Part shown: in pieces, positions 17,154 through 26,532 of the stretch
Layout: the number at the start of each line of letters is the position of its first letter
Numbering within the stretch: position 1 is the stretch's first letter
Source of the DNA: Fibrobacter sp. UWB13
GTDB taxonomy: Bacteria > Fibrobacterota > Fibrobacteria > Fibrobacterales > Fibrobacteraceae
Direction of reading: 5' to 3'
Assembly: GCF_900177805.1 (NCBI RefSeq)
Contig: NZ_FXAX01000001.1
Location: 620,001-684,000, forward strand
DNA: 64,000 nucleotides
Program-made: the position numbers and the translations under genes
Notes under the pieces: model-generated
The model's database searches: none
The model's input: only the letters and a program-made list of their open reading frames with translations
What the model was told of the DNA's origin: nothing

Positions 17154-18284
17154 ATGAACGAAAAATTTCAATGGAAAGCAAAGCGCGAGCGCAAGGCTTT
17201 TATAGCCTTGGCTGACGGAGCCGTATTCCACGGTTACGCCTTTGGCGAAAAGAAAGACACCGTCGGCGAAGCCGTGTTCAACACAGGTATGGCTGGCTAC
17301 AAGCAGATTTTGACCGACCCGTCTTACGCTGGTCAGTTCGTGGTTTTCACCACGGCCGAAGTTGGCGCTTACGCTACGAACTTTGAAAAGTCCGAATCCC
17401 GTCAGGTTTTCTTGAATGGCATTGTCGTGAACTCCCTCGACTGGGTTTCCAAGGAACTGAACGAAGAATCGCTTCATGATTACATGCTCGCCCAGAAGAA
17501 GGCTGGCATTGCAGGCGTTGATACTCGCGCCCTCACGCTCCACCTCCGCACGCACGGCGCCCAGAAAGCTTACCTCCACGTCGAAGACACGGAGATGACC
17601 GAAGCCGAAGCAATCGCAAAGGCAAAGGCTTGGGAAGGCCTCGATGGTCAGGACTACGCGAGCAAGGTGAGTGACCCGAACGGCTACGAATTCAATAACG
17701 AAGGCAAGTACCACATTGTCGCTCTCGATTTCGGTATCAAGACGAACATCTTGAGAAACCTCGCCGCTCAGGACCTGCGCATCACGGTCATGCCGATTGG
17801 CATGAGCTACGAAAAGATCATGGAACAGAAGCCGGATGGCGTGTTCCTCTCCAACGGCCCTGCCGACCCGAACAGCCTCCCGCAGGTTTACAACATGGTC
17901 AAGCAGCTCCTCGGCAAGATCCCTCTCATGGGTATTTGCCTTGGTAACCAGCTCCTCGGCCTTGCTCTCGGTGCTAAGGTTTCCAAGCTTAAGTTCGGCC
18001 ACCACGGCTGCAACCATCCGGTCAAGAACCTCTTGACGGGCGCTGTCGAAATCACGTCACAGAACCACAACTACGCCATTGACGAAACGTCTCTCCCCGC
18101 CGATGTCGAAGTCACGCACATCAACCTGAACGACAATACGGTCGAAGGCATCCGCCACAAAAAGTTCCCGGCATTCAGCGTGCAGTACCATCCGGAATCT
18201 GCCCCGGGTCCGAACGATTCCATGTACTTGTTCGAAGAATTTAAGAAGATGATTGAAGATTTCAAGGGAGGCAAGAATGCCTAA
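17154..18284 (+). CDS. carA: carbamoyl-phosphate synthase small subunit
   Basis: Glutaminase subunit supplying ammonia to CarB for carbamoyl phosphate, the entry to pyrimidine and arginine synthesis. The N-terminal domain has [17 protein letters not shown] and [12 protein letters not shown]; the C-terminal class I GATase domain has Cys262 in GICLGNQ and His346/Glu348 in YHPES. Length 376 is typical. The Shine-Dalgarno is weak, and the start lies three bases after the leader ORF stop, so translation may be coupled. It overlaps the carB start by 8 nt. Confidence 0.97.
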   Translation: MNEKFQWKAKRERKAFIALADGAVFHGYAFGEKKDTVGEAVFNTGMAGYKQILTDPSYAGQFVVFTTAEVGAYATNFEKSESRQVFLNGIVVNSLDWVSKELNEESLHDYMLAQKKAGIAGVDTRALTLHLRTHGAQKAYLHVEDTEMTEAEAIAKAKAWEGLDGQDYASKVSDPNGYEFNNEGKYHIVALDFGIKTNILRNLAAQDLRITVMPIGMSYEKIMEQKPDGVFLSNGPADPNSLPQVYNMVKQLLGKIPLMGICLGNQLLGLALGAKVSKLKFGHHGCNHPVKNLLTGAVEITSQNHNYAIDETSLPADVEVTHINLNDNTVEGIRHKKFPAFSVQYHPESAPGPNDSMYLFEEFKKMIEDFKGGKNA

Positions 18285-21200
18285 GCGTACCGACATCAAG
18301 AAGATTATGCTCATCGGTTCTGGCCCGATTGTGATTGGCCAGGGCTGCGAATTCGACTACTCCGGCGTGCAGGCTTGCAAGGTGCTCCGTCGTGAAGGTT
18401 ACGAAGTGGTGCTCGTGAACTCCAACCCGGCAACCATCATGACCGACCCGGAAATGGCTGACCGCACCTACATCGAACCGCTGAGCGTCGATATTCTCCA
18501 CGAAATCATCCGTCGCGAACGCCCCGATGCATTGCTCCCGACTCTCGGTGGCCAGACCGCCTTGAACCTCGCCATGGAACTCAACGAACGCGGCATTCTC
18601 GACCGCTACCAGGTGGAACTCATCGGTGCTAAAGCCGAATCCATCCAGCGCGCCGAAGACCGTCACTTGTTCAAGGAAGCCATGCTCAAGATCGGGCTGG
18701 ACCTCCCCCGCTCCGGTTCCGCACACTCCATGAGCGAAGCAACCGCTATCGCCCACACCATCGGAAGCTGGCCCTTGATCATCCGTCCGGGCTTTACGCT
18801 TGGTGGTACTGGTGGCGGTATCGCCCACAACGAAGAAGAATTCGAAACCATCGTGAACCGCGGTCTTGACGCCTCGCTCAACAACGAAGTGCTTATCGAA
18901 GAATCGCTCCTCGGCTGGAAAGAATTCGAAATGGAAGTCATGCGCGATAAGAAGGGCAATGCCGTTATCGTCTGCTCCATTGAAAACCTCGACCCGATGG
19001 GCGTTCATACGGGTGACTCCATCACGGTCGCTCCGATCCAGAGCCTTGATGACCGCGCTTACCAGGCCATGCGTGACGACTCCCTGAAGGTCATGGAAGC
19101 TATCGGCGTGGAAACCGGTGGATCTAACGTGCAGTGGGCTATCGAACCGAAGACCGGCCGTCGCATCATCATCGAAATGAACCCGCGTGTGTCCCGTTCT
19201 TCTGCTCTTGCATCCAAGGCAACGGGCTTCCCCATCGCAAAGATTGCAGCACTTCTCGCTGTGGGTTACACGCTTGACGAACTCCGCAACGACATCACGC
19301 AATCTACTCCGAGCTGCTTTGAACCGGCTCTCGACTACGTTGTCGTGAAGGTTCCGCGTTTCACATTCGAAAAGTTCCCGAAGGCAGATTCCACACTCGG
19401 CACCCAGATGAAGTCTGTGGGCGAAGCCATGGCAATCGGTACGAACTTCAAGCAGGCTATGCAGAAGGCTCTCCGCTCTCTCGAAACGGGATTCGGCGGA
19501 TTCGGGGCCTGCGCCAAGTGCGAAAAGTTCAAGGAATATGACGACGAAACACTCGCCAAGGAAGTCGCACGCCCGAGTGCAGAACGCATCTTCGTAGTCT
19601 ACGAAGCATTCCGCCGCGGTTGGGACATCGAAAAACTTTACGAAGTCACCAAGATTGACCGCTACTTCCTCCGTCACCTCGAAGAACTCGCCTGCTTCGA
19701 AGACGAAATCACGGCTGCAGGTTCTATCGAAAACCTCGCCAAGGATAAGGCACTCTTCCGCCAAGCCAAGGAATTCGGCTTCAGCGATATCCAGATCGGT
19801 TACCTCTTCCACAAGACTCCGGAAGAAGTCATGGGTGTGCGTAAGCAGATCGGTCTCGTCCCGAGCTACTACTCCGTCGATACTTGCGCCGGCGAATTCG
19901 AAGCCATCACGCCGTATTACTACAGCTGCTACGCCGACAATACCGAACCTGTCCGCGAAATTCCGGGTCACCAAAGCAAGAAGCGTATCATGGTGCTCGG
20001 CGGCGGTCCGAACAGAATCGGTCAAGGTATTGAATTTGACTACTGCTGCTGCCACGCTGCATTTACGCTCCGCAAGCACGGCTTTGAAGTCATCATGGTG
20101 AACTCCAACCCCGAAACGGTTTCTACCGACTACGATACTTCGGACAAGCTCTACTTTGAACCGCTTACGCTCGAAGACGTGATGGGCATTTACGAACGCG
20201 AAAAGTGCGCGGGCGTGATTGTTCAGTTCGGTGGTCAGACTCCGCTGAACCTTGCTATGCGTCTCAAGAAGGCTGGTGCAAATGTCATCGGTACAAGCCC
20301 CGAAGACATCGACCTCGCCGAAGACCGCGACTTCTTCAAGCAGCTCGTCACCAAGATTGGCATCAAGCAGGCTGAAAGCGGCATTGCACACAACGTCGAA
20401 GAAGCCCTCGCCATTGTCGATAAGATCGGCTACCCGGTTCTCGTGCGCCCGAGCTTCGTTCTCGGTGGCCGCGGCATGGTGATTGTTTACAAGGAAAAGT
20501 ACCTTCGCAAGTTCGTGGAAGAAGCTGCCGCCATTGGCGAAGGCAAGCCGATTCTCATCGACCGCTTCCTCGAAGACGCAACCGAACTCGATGTGGACTG
20601 CATCAGCGATGGCAAGCACACCGTTATCGGCGCTATCATGGAACACGTGGAACCCGCAGGCATCCACTCTGGTGACTCCGCCAGCGTTATCCCGCCGATG
20701 ACTCTCTCCAAGGAAATTCAGGACAAGGTCCGTGAATTCGCCAAGGAATTTGCAAAGGAACTCCACGTTGTCGGTCTCATGAACATGCAGCTCGCCGTCA
20801 AGGATGGCGAACTCTATATGATCGAAGTGAACCCGCGTGCATCACGTACGGTGCCGTTCGTTTCCAAGTCCATCGGCGTGCCGCTCGCAAGCTATGCAAC
20901 ACGCTGCATGACCGGCGAAACGCTCGAACAGATTGGCTTTACCGAAGAAGTCCGCGTACCTTACGTGAGCGTCAAGGAAGCTGTCTTCCCGTTCGTCAAG
21001 TTCCCGGGCGTCGACATCACGCTTTCTCCGGAAATGAAATCCACTGGTGAAGTCATGAGCCTCGATCGCGACCGCGGCCTTGCCTACCTCAAGAGCCAGC
21101 TGGCATCGGGCAACAAGGTCCCGAGCCAGGGCAACATTTTCGTCTCGCTCAAGGACGAAGACAAGCAGAAGGCAGTTCCGCTCATCAAGCGCCTCGTGGA

Positions 21201-21540
21201 CATGGGCTACCAGATTTACGCCACCCGCGGCACCTCTACGATGCTCTACAACGAAGGCATCAAGACCCGCGCCGTGTTCCGCATCTCCCGTGGCCGCCCG
21301 AACCTGCTCGACCTTATCCACGATAAGGAAGTGCAGTGGATCGTGAACACCACCGAAACTGGCGCAGAAGCCATGGTCGACGAAATCCAGATGCGCTCCA
21401 AGGCCGTTGTCTCGGGCATTCCTATCACGACGACCATCGCCGCCCTCACCTCTACCGTTGAAGGTCTCATGGACAAGCATGACTTCGGAAGATTCGAAGT
21501 GTGCAGCCTCCAAGAGTATCATAGGCATGTGAAGAAGTGA
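18277..21540 (+). CDS. carB: carbamoyl-phosphate synthase large subunit
   Basis: Synthesises carbamoyl phosphate from bicarbonate, ammonia and two ATP. It has two homologous ATP-grasp halves (N half beginning [21 protein letters not shown] half beginning [20 protein letters not shown]) and a C-terminal allosteric MGS-like domain from about residue 930. Length 1087 is normal. I start it at ATG 18277 rather than 18253, because GGGAGG lies 5 bp upstream and the family begins MPKR. The 8-nt overlap with carA implies translational coupling. Expression depends on the carA leader. Confidence 0.97.
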   Translation: MPKRTDIKKIMLIGSGPIVIGQGCEFDYSGVQACKVLRREGYEVVLVNSNPATIMTDPEMADRTYIEPLSVDILHEIIRRERPDALLPTLGGQTALNLAMELNERGILDRYQVELIGAKAESIQRAEDRHLFKEAMLKIGLDLPRSGSAHSMSEATAIAHTIGSWPLIIRPGFTLGGTGGGIAHNEEEFETIVNRGLDASLNNEVLIEESLLGWKEFEMEVMRDKKGNAVIVCSIENLDPMGVHTGDSITVAPIQSLDDRAYQAMRDDSLKVMEAIGVETGGSNVQWAIEPKTGRRIIIEMNPRVSRSSALASKATGFPIAKIAALLAVGYTLDELRNDITQSTPSCFEPALDYVVVKVPRFTFEKFPKADSTLGTQMKSVGEAMAIGTNFKQAMQKALRSLETGFGGFGACAKCEKFKEYDDETLAKEVARPSAERIFVVYEAFRRGWDIEKLYEVTKIDRYFLRHLEELACFEDEITAAGSIENLAKDKALFRQAKEFGFSDIQIGYLFHKTPEEVMGVRKQIGLVPSYYSVDTCAGEFEAITPYYYSCYADNTEPVREIPGHQSKKRIMVLGGGPNRIGQGIEFDYCCCHAAFTLRKHGFEVIMVNSNPETVSTDYDTSDKLYFEPLTLEDVMGIYEREKCAGVIVQFGGQTPLNLAMRLKKAGANVIGTSPEDIDLAEDRDFFKQLVTKIGIKQAESGIAHNVEEALAIVDKIGYPVLVRPSFVLGGRGMVIVYKEKYLRKFVEEAAAIGEGKPILIDRFLEDATELDVDCISDGKHTVIGAIMEHVEPAGIHSGDSASVIPPMTLSKEIQDKVREFAKEFAKELHVVGLMNMQLAVKDGELYMIEVNPRASRTVPFVSKSIGVPLASYATRCMTGETLEQIGFTEEVRVPYVSVKEAVFPFVKFPGVDITLSPEMKSTGEVMSLDRDRGLAYLKSQLASGNKVPSQGNIFVSLKDEDKQKAVPLIKRLVDMGYQIYATRGTSTMLYNEGIKTRAVFRISRGRPNLLDLIHDKEVQWIVNTTETGAEAMVDEIQMRSKAVVSGIPITTTIAALTSTVEGLMDKHDFGRFEVCSLQEYHRHVKK

Positions 21541-21548
21541 CACGACGT

Positions 21549-21616
21549 GTCATCCTGAGTCCCGGAATAAGTCCGGGATAAACTCCGCCCGTAAAGCGCG
21601 AAGTCGAAGGATCCAG
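21549..21616. repeat. GTCATCCTGAG...GGATCCAG dispersed palindromic repeat
   Basis: Begins GTCATCCTGAG and ends GTCGAAGGATCCAG, with an internal CCCGGA/TCCGGG hairpin. Related elements lie at 40090-40140, 45081-45110 and 56863-56967. Non-coding; located after carB. Confidence 0.65.
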
Positions 21617-21624
21617 AGTATTAA

Positions 21625-21657
21625 AAAAGAGAATTGCTTAATAGCAGTTCTCTTTTT
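21625..21657. terminator. bidirectional terminator between carB and the envelope cluster
   Basis: AAAGAGAATTGCT/AGCAGTTCTCTTT stem with a TAAT loop. A T run on the + side and an A run on the - side serve both convergent genes. Confidence 0.85.
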
Positions 21658-21676
21658 CATATGGAGGGAAACAATA

Positions 21677-22786
21677 TTATTTACCTTCACCTTCATTAAA
21701 ACCGAATTTTTGGCGAGCCCATGTTTCCATATAGGGCAGAATTTCCTTGTAAGGTACCACAATCATCACGCTACCGTGGGTATGCCAGCCGATGTCGAAC
21801 GACAAACCGTCAAAACCGATACCGTCCTTCAAAAAAGAAGGCTCCAGCTGGAAATCCATGCCGATGGCTTCGGCCCTGGCATCGTATTTTTCCGCATATT
21901 TGCGAAGAAGCGATATAATCGCTTTCTTTTCATTTGGATTGAAAATAGTGGAATCAACCAACGACCCGTCTTTCTTCGAGAAGGTCCGGTGATACTCGTA
22001 AAAGTATCCTCCGGCAGCACCGGCTTCGTACCCGGCGTTCGAAATATAATAAGTCGTCCACAGCAGTGAATCGAATGCGACATCTATACTGTCCTGGCGT
22101 TCGTAATGGAGGGTGGCGGCAACTTGCGTATGGGCGCTGTCATAGTACCAGTCATTGGGATAATTCCTGAGTTCGGACTCAATGTTCCTCATGTATTCTT
22201 CCGCCTGACGGTAAAGGGCTCTTTTATGAATTTCTCCTAAATGTTCAGAATCAAGGATCGTGTCGGCATCGGTCAATTCCTCGCCCAACAGCCCCTTGAT
22301 GATTTTCCGGTGGACCCGTTTAGGATAAACCTGGAACCTCGGCAGCACCCAATGCAAGGAAACCGTGTAAAACCTGTTGCTGTCGCGTTCCGTTCCATAA
22401 TTGGTAAATTGCAAACAGCCTTTCATTTTTGTGGGGTCGCACTCAATCAATTCGTCGTCATGTAAGGCAATCTCCGCTTTGATCCGCTCCAGATCATCCG
22501 GAGCCTGCAATGCAACGGTTGGTTCCGTTTTGGGGGCTTCTTCCGATTCTTTGAAATTGTTTTTGAAAAAAGTAAGTGGGCAGACAATTACCGCGATAAG
22601 GTATGCTGCCGATAAAAACGAGCTTGCGATTTTTTTTGCCTTGGAACCCGTTGGACTCGGCCTGTTCATAATAGCGAGCACGAACGCCACTATGGCAAGC
22701 GGAAGCAAGAATAGGTACATTCCGCCCCGCGACACAAGGCCAATGAGAATCCCTGCCATGATAAAAAGAGTTTCAAAAACTGCCAT
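21677..22786 (-). CDS. membrane-anchored DUF3298-like protein (paralogue 1)
   Basis: Starting at ATG 22786 (AAGGAAA 5 bp upstream; the longer frame to 22882 adds an unlikely N-terminus), this is 369 residues. It has about three hydrophobic segments in the first 100 residues and a large extracytoplasmic domain. The C-terminal block (FSKKDGSLVDSTIF, LEPSFLKDGIGFDGLSFDIG, VMIVVPYKEILPYM) matches the DUF3298 pattern, the domain of the lysozyme-binding anti-sigma factor RsiV. The protein encoded at 23771-24808 shares this block. Last gene of a four-gene cluster. Function unknown. Confidence 0.7.
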   Translation of the reverse strand: MAVFETLFIMAGILIGLVSRGGMYLFLLPLAIVAFVLAIMNRPSPTGSKAKKIASSFLSAAYLIAVIVCPLTFFKNNFKESEEAPKTEPTVALQAPDDLERIKAEIALHDDELIECDPTKMKGCLQFTNYGTERDSNRFYTVSLHWVLPRFQVYPKRVHRKIIKGLLGEELTDADTILDSEHLGEIHKRALYRQAEEYMRNIESELRNYPNDWYYDSAHTQVAATLHYERQDSIDVAFDSLLWTTYYISNAGYEAGAAGGYFYEYHRTFSKKDGSLVDSTIFNPNEKKAIISLLRKYAEKYDARAEAIGMDFQLEPSFLKDGIGFDGLSFDIGWHTHGSVMIVVPYKEILPYMETWARQKFGFNEGEGK

Positions 22787-22827
22787 ATTTTTCCTTCGGC
22801 TAATAAAAGCCCTATAAGATGTTTGGA

Positions 22828-23409
22828 TTAATGTCGAGATTGGAAGTGGAGATGTTCGTTCACGGTTCCCTGGCTTTCCCATTCTACCTTATATTCCTTG
22901 GGCAGGGTTCCTTGTAGAATTTTGACGACTCGTCTTCTCTTGTAGTATGGTAGGTCCACGAGGCTGATATCGACAGCTCGACCTGTTTTATGATGGGACC
23001 ACTTGTCATGTCTATCGAAGGAGTCATGGGCGGATATAATGGTCGGGGCGAAGTCCTCTCCGAACTGGCTTTTGAACACTTTGATGACATACACGAGGCC
23101 TCGTTCAAGGGCGGGTGTAAGCTCCATGACGACATAGCCCTTCTGGATGGTGTTCTCCATGATGTAGTCATGGTTTTCACCCACTTGGACAGGGACATTG
23201 GTTCGGAAGTCGTAGTTTTCTTCCTGGGTCTTGGGTTCCCTACGCTCGGGATTCGAATATGTCTGTTCTGCTACAGGTCTATGGGACCAGCTGCTGTTAG
23301 GTGATTCGGGTCTATACGGATCGAAGATGAGCTTATAACCCACGATAATCATGATGGCAATCATGATTAAGCCTAGGAAGATTTTGATAAGGTTGACAAG
23401 GCATCCCAT
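22828..23409 (-). CDS. membrane-anchored M15-type peptidase
   Basis: An N-terminal membrane anchor (about residues 7-27), a Pro/Ser/Glu-rich stalk and a C-terminal M15-like domain. SHHKTGRAVDIS fits the SxHxxGxAxD zinc motif, and NEHLHF supplies the ExxH catalytic Glu and third ligand. M15 enzymes are D-Ala-D-Ala carboxypeptidases or L-Ala-D-Glu-type peptidoglycan endopeptidases, so a periplasmic cell-wall substrate is likely. At 193 residues it is compact. The gene is 41 bp upstream of the DUF3298-like gene and 24 bp downstream of the small membrane gene, hence probably one operon. Confidence 0.8.
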   Translation of the reverse strand: MGCLVNLIKIFLGLIMIAIMIIVGYKLIFDPYRPESPNSSWSHRPVAEQTYSNPERREPKTQEENYDFRTNVPVQVGENHDYIMENTIQKGYVVMELTPALERGLVYVIKVFKSQFGEDFAPTIISAHDSFDRHDKWSHHKTGRAVDISLVDLPYYKRRRVVKILQGTLPKEYKVEWESQGTVNEHLHFQSRH

Positions 23410-23433
23410 GGTGACAACTCCGTTGTTGATGGT

Positions 23434-23670
23434 TCACTTCCCGTATTGTTCCTCATAGAGGCGTTGCAAAGCCTCCTTGTATTGTGCGTCTCGTTCAGCC
23501 TCGATTTTCTGTTTCTGGATTTCTTGAGAGTGATCCACATAAGGGTTCTTGTTGTGCCTGTTAGTTGCGAGGGCAAGCAAGACGACTGCGAGAACGATGA
23601 TGATTAACAAGACCACCTGCGTGAAGAAATACGTTATGCGTTCTAGGATGTTACTGATGAAGTCAAACAT
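23434..23670 (-). CDS. small single-span membrane protein
   Basis: Started at ATG 23670 (MFDFISN..., AGAGG upstream), 78 residues. It has one strong transmembrane helix (about residues 17-36, rich in Val/Ile/Leu) followed by a charged, probably coiled-coil tail (QEIQKQKIEAERDAQYKEAL). No family recognised. Its place between the two DUF3298-like genes and beside the M15 gene suggests an accessory role in the same envelope complex. Confidence 0.65.
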   Translation of the reverse strand: MFDFISNILERITYFFTQVVLLIIIVLAVVLLALATNRHNKNPYVDHSQEIQKQKIEAERDAQYKEALQRLYEEQYGK

Positions 23671-23770
23671 GGTTATGCCTCTGTTGGTTTTCCTCTCTGT
23701 ATAATTATCGATGGATATCCCGCCAATGTAAAGCAAGTCCGCACTCTTTATTTGAGAACATTATGACGCT

Positions 23771-24808
23771 TTAATATTTTTCGAAGCCGAATTTTTTCAG
23801 CACATCCTTACGGATTAGCGGAAGAATCTGGCTGTAAGGCACCACAACCAAGCCGTCTTTTGTGTTGAAATCGGTAGTGCCGATATCGAAATATTTGAAT
23901 CCGACACCGTCTTTCAAGAATAAGGCGAGCCTTGGCTGGATTTCCTGGTTAATTTCGTGGACATTGACGTGCCCGGCCGCATTTTTTCGGATAAGGGCGG
24001 CTAGAAGGTCTTGCGACCCTGGCAAGAAAATGGAACTGTCTACTACGGAACCGTCTTGCTTGGAGAACGTCATGTAGAGGTTTCTTCTCCAATGGACGGC
24101 TTCACAGTCTTTGTCTTCCCTTTTGTGCAGCAGGTAGGTCGCCCAGGATTTCGTTTCGTATATGGGGGCAATGCTGTCAACCAATTTCATAGGTATGGTG
24201 TCATAGCTATAGCGTTGTTCTAAAACTTGAATATTTGTGGTGGTATCTGAAGGATACATACATCTGTGGATTTGGTCTTTGCGCACGTCATCGGCGAATC
24301 TTTTTAAAATCGCCTGCATGTGCGACTTATCTAATGTCAAATCGGTCTTTTGAACCTTGTCACCTAGAAGCGTGCGGATTATCCTGTTTCGGGCTGTTTT
24401 GCTTATACCCTTGGCGGGGAGCGTCCAATGAGCGTAAACTTCACTGAAAGGCCTTTGCACCGTGTCTATGGAGACTGTGAAGTGTTCAATGTCGTTGTTT
24501 TCCGCGAGAGCCTCGTGTGCGTATAGGCTGTTTTGGAATTCGTCTCTCAGCGAATCCTCAAGTAAGAACTGTCGAAGCGTGGAGTCCAAATTTTTTGACC
24601 GTTCCTGTGACAATTCTAATTGTTCCTGCAGGATAAGCTTCTGGTCATGCAGGGCGCTCTTCTGCTCCTGCGTTTTGAACAGCAGTTCCCTCGTCTTCCG
24701 TAGGTTGCTTTTTGTCTCTTCCTGGTCATGCTTGATTAAATTAAACAGCCAAAATGCATATATGCATGTAATCAGCACTATTACAATAGACGTAATTATT
24801 TTTTTCAC
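23771..24808 (-). CDS. membrane-anchored coiled-coil DUF3298-like protein (paralogue 2)
   Basis: One N-terminal transmembrane helix (about residues 3-22), then a Gln/Glu/Lys/Leu-rich coiled coil to about residue 75, then an extracytoplasmic domain. Its end (FSKQDGSVVDSSIFLPG, ALFLKDGVGFKYFDIG, LVVVPYSQILPLI, KKFGFEKY) parallels the 21677-22786 protein. I prefer the GTG at 24808, which has an AGGAG 8 bp upstream, over the GTG at 24835. Probably first gene of the four-gene cluster, with an A/T-rich TATATTATA-type promoter region near 24845. Ligand unknown; lysozyme- or muropeptide-binding is a guess from DUF3298. Confidence 0.68.
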   Translation of the reverse strand: MKKIITSIVIVLITCIYAFWLFNLIKHDQEETKSNLRKTRELLFKTQEQKSALHDQKLILQEQLELSQERSKNLDSTLRQFLLEDSLRDEFQNSLYAHEALAENNDIEHFTVSIDTVQRPFSEVYAHWTLPAKGISKTARNRIIRTLLGDKVQKTDLTLDKSHMQAILKRFADDVRKDQIHRCMYPSDTTTNIQVLEQRYSYDTIPMKLVDSIAPIYETKSWATYLLHKREDKDCEAVHWRRNLYMTFSKQDGSVVDSSIFLPGSQDLLAALIRKNAAGHVNVHEINQEIQPRLALFLKDGVGFKYFDIGTTDFNTKDGLVVVPYSQILPLIRKDVLKKFGFEKY

Positions 24809-24907
24809 GACCTGGTCTCCTGCGGAAATTCGCACGTTTATAATATAGTTTTATAGAATGTCATATTATGACATTTTGAGATTTTTGTAAAAAATGAGAA
24901 AAAAGTA

Positions 24908-24986
24908 AAAGCCTTGTGCAGATCCGCATCAAGGCTTTGTGTGCTAAGGAAGGGGTGCCCTGCAAAAGCTGGGCGTTTTTATTTAT
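24908..24986. other. two hairpins between convergent-free gene ends
   Basis: The first hairpin pairs AAAGCCTTG with CAAGGCTTT (24908-24938). The second pairs GCCC with GGGC and is followed by GTTTTTATTT on the + strand (24957-24983). No + strand gene ends here, so the second may be fortuitous or may end an unseen short transcript. Confidence 0.4.
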
Positions 24987-24993
24987 GAATTTT

Positions 24994-25920
24994 TTAACCG
25001 AACATGTTCGAGGTGTCGCAGTCAAGGCGTATTTTCCAATTGCTGATGATGTCTCCATTGAAATCACTACGGAAAAACATCTCGCTCATATCGGTCACAT
25101 TGGACACATTCCACTTGCTGATATCACTATTGAACGCACTTCCTTCGAACATTCCGCTCATATCGGTCACATTGGACACATCCCACTTGCTGATATCACC
25201 ATTGAACGGGGTACCGAGGAACATCCCGCTCATTCCGATTGCTTTGGACACATTCCACCTGCTTAAGTCTCCATTGAAATAGCTATTCCAAAACATGCAG
25301 CTCATTTTGGTTACTTTGGACACATTCCACCTACTTATGTCGCCGTTGAATGCGCTTTGGGAGAACATACTACTCATGTCGGTCACATTAGATACATTCC
25401 ACCTACTGATGTCACCGTCGAATTTGCAATCCCAGAACATACAACTCATATCGGTCACATTGGACACGTTCCACTTGCTGATATCGCCATTGAACGGGCT
25501 ACCGAAGAAAATCCCGCTCATTTTAGTCACATTGGACACGTTCCACTTGCTGATATCACCATTGAACTGGCTGCCGGAGAACATCCCGGTCATGTCGGTC
25601 ACATTGGATACATTCCACTTGCTGATGTCGCCGTTGAATTGGCTGTCAAGGAACATTCCGCCCATATCGGTCACATTGGAAACGTTCCACTGACTGATGT
25701 CGCCTTTGAAGTTGTTTTCACGAAACATCCTACTCATATCGGTCACATTGGACACGTTCCACTTGCTGATGTCACCATTGAATTCGCATCCTTTGAACAA
25801 CTCGCTCATGTCGGTGATGCCCGAAACATCAATGTCGTTCAAGTTGCACTCGGGCCCCTCGGTCTGAATGCGGTTCTCGATGATTTTCTTCAGTTCTTCC
25901 TTATTTGCGGGTTTGAGCAT
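24994..25920 (-). CDS. DUF285/BspA-type repeat protein
   Basis: A short N-terminal helix (LKPANKEELKKIIENRI) is followed by about ten near-identical units of roughly 25 residues, each FNGDISKWNVSNVTDMSxMF-like. This is the DUF285 repeat common in surface proteins of mycoplasmas, Bacteroidetes and Fibrobacter. It probably folds as a beta-solenoid for protein or ligand binding. No signal peptide or lipobox is present, so location is uncertain. The repeats are also very similar at DNA level (about 75-bp period), which invites copy-number change by recombination. One unit (near residues 210-235) is the most diverged. Confidence 0.85.
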   Translation of the reverse strand: MLKPANKEELKKIIENRIQTEGPECNLNDIDVSGITDMSELFKGCEFNGDISKWNVSNVTDMSRMFRENNFKGDISQWNVSNVTDMGGMFLDSQFNGDISKWNVSNVTDMTGMFSGSQFNGDISKWNVSNVTKMSGIFFGSPFNGDISKWNVSNVTDMSCMFWDCKFDGDISRWNVSNVTDMSSMFSQSAFNGDISRWNVSKVTKMSCMFWNSYFNGDLSRWNVSKAIGMSGMFLGTPFNGDISKWDVSNVTDMSGMFEGSAFNSDISKWNVSNVTDMSEMFFRSDFNGDIISNWKIRLDCDTSNMFG

Positions 25921-26327
25921 AGTCTATTCCTTTAAATAGTAATGAGCCACTAGTTGCAAAGTAAATATAATTCTTTTCATCGCTCCACTAACCTTGTGCT
26001 TAGTCCCCAAATAAGGAAACACTCGCCTAAGCCTCGCATAATAGGTCTTTTTCTCACATTTATCCATAGAAAAAGACCTACTTAACTCTATCAACTTGGT
26101 CTTTTTCCCACTTTTTTATCGAAAAAAAACAAGTTTGAGTAAAAAGCGGCGTTTTTGACGAAAATTCGACAATTTTAAAGAAAATTTAAAAAACTTAACG
26201 AATTTTTAACGAATTTCCAAAAATTTCGACGAAAAATTTTAAAATTTAACGAATTCAAAAATGCGTTAAAAACGAACAAAACTGCAATCTCTTGCATTTT
26301 GAAATTCTTTCATAGATATTTAAAAAT
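25921..26327. other. A/T-rich intergenic stretch with inverted and direct repeats
   Basis: No gene is seen in 407 bp. A 13-bp perfect inverted repeat, TAGGTCTTTTTCT/AGAAAAAGACCTA, lies at 26042-26080; the core GGTCTTTTTC recurs as a direct repeat near 26099. Around 26150-26270 is a very A/T-rich tract with several TTAACGAATT/CGACGAAA-like repeats. It could hold promoters for the flanking divergent genes. Confidence 0.5.
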
Positions 26328-26498
26328 ATGAAAGAATTATTGAAAAATCAATCCGTCAATTTAGAGTTCAATGGCAACAATCCAGTCCTCACCAAGAAAC
26401 TTATCGAGTCCATCGATGAGGGCGAAAAACTCGCTCACGCCCTGAATGCCAAAACATATTCGACACCACAGGAACTTTTGGACGAACTGGGCTTCTAA
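26328..26498 (+). CDS. 56-residue antitoxin-like orphan
   Basis: An ATG-to-TAA frame of 56 codons (MKELLKNQSVNLEFNGNNPV ... TYSTPQELLDELGF). The tail (Tyr, then Ser-Thr-Pro-Gln-Glu-Leu-Leu-Asp-Glu-Leu) resembles the C-terminal toxin-wrapping segment of RelB/Phd-type antitoxins. No ORF for a toxin is seen nearby, and a terminator follows at once, so it would be an orphan. There is no clear Shine-Dalgarno. Antitoxin assignment is weak. Confidence 0.5.
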   Translation: MKELLKNQSVNLEFNGNNPVLTKKLIESIDEGEKLAHALNAKTYSTPQELLDELGF

Positions 26499-26502
26499 CA
26501 AA

Positions 26503-26530
26503 AAAGTCGTCCCTTGCGGGGCGACCTTTT
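26503..26530. terminator. bidirectional terminator
   Basis: GTCGTCCC/GGGGCGAC stem, an A run on the left and CTTTT on the right. It lies between the orphan ORF and the convergent GH30 gene. Confidence 0.75.
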
Positions 26531-26532
26531 GC

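Noticed and set aside
25004-25935. Regular repeats suggesting a CRISPR array
   Set aside because: The units are contiguous, about 75 bp, and keep one open frame encoding DUF285 repeats; there are no unique spacers.
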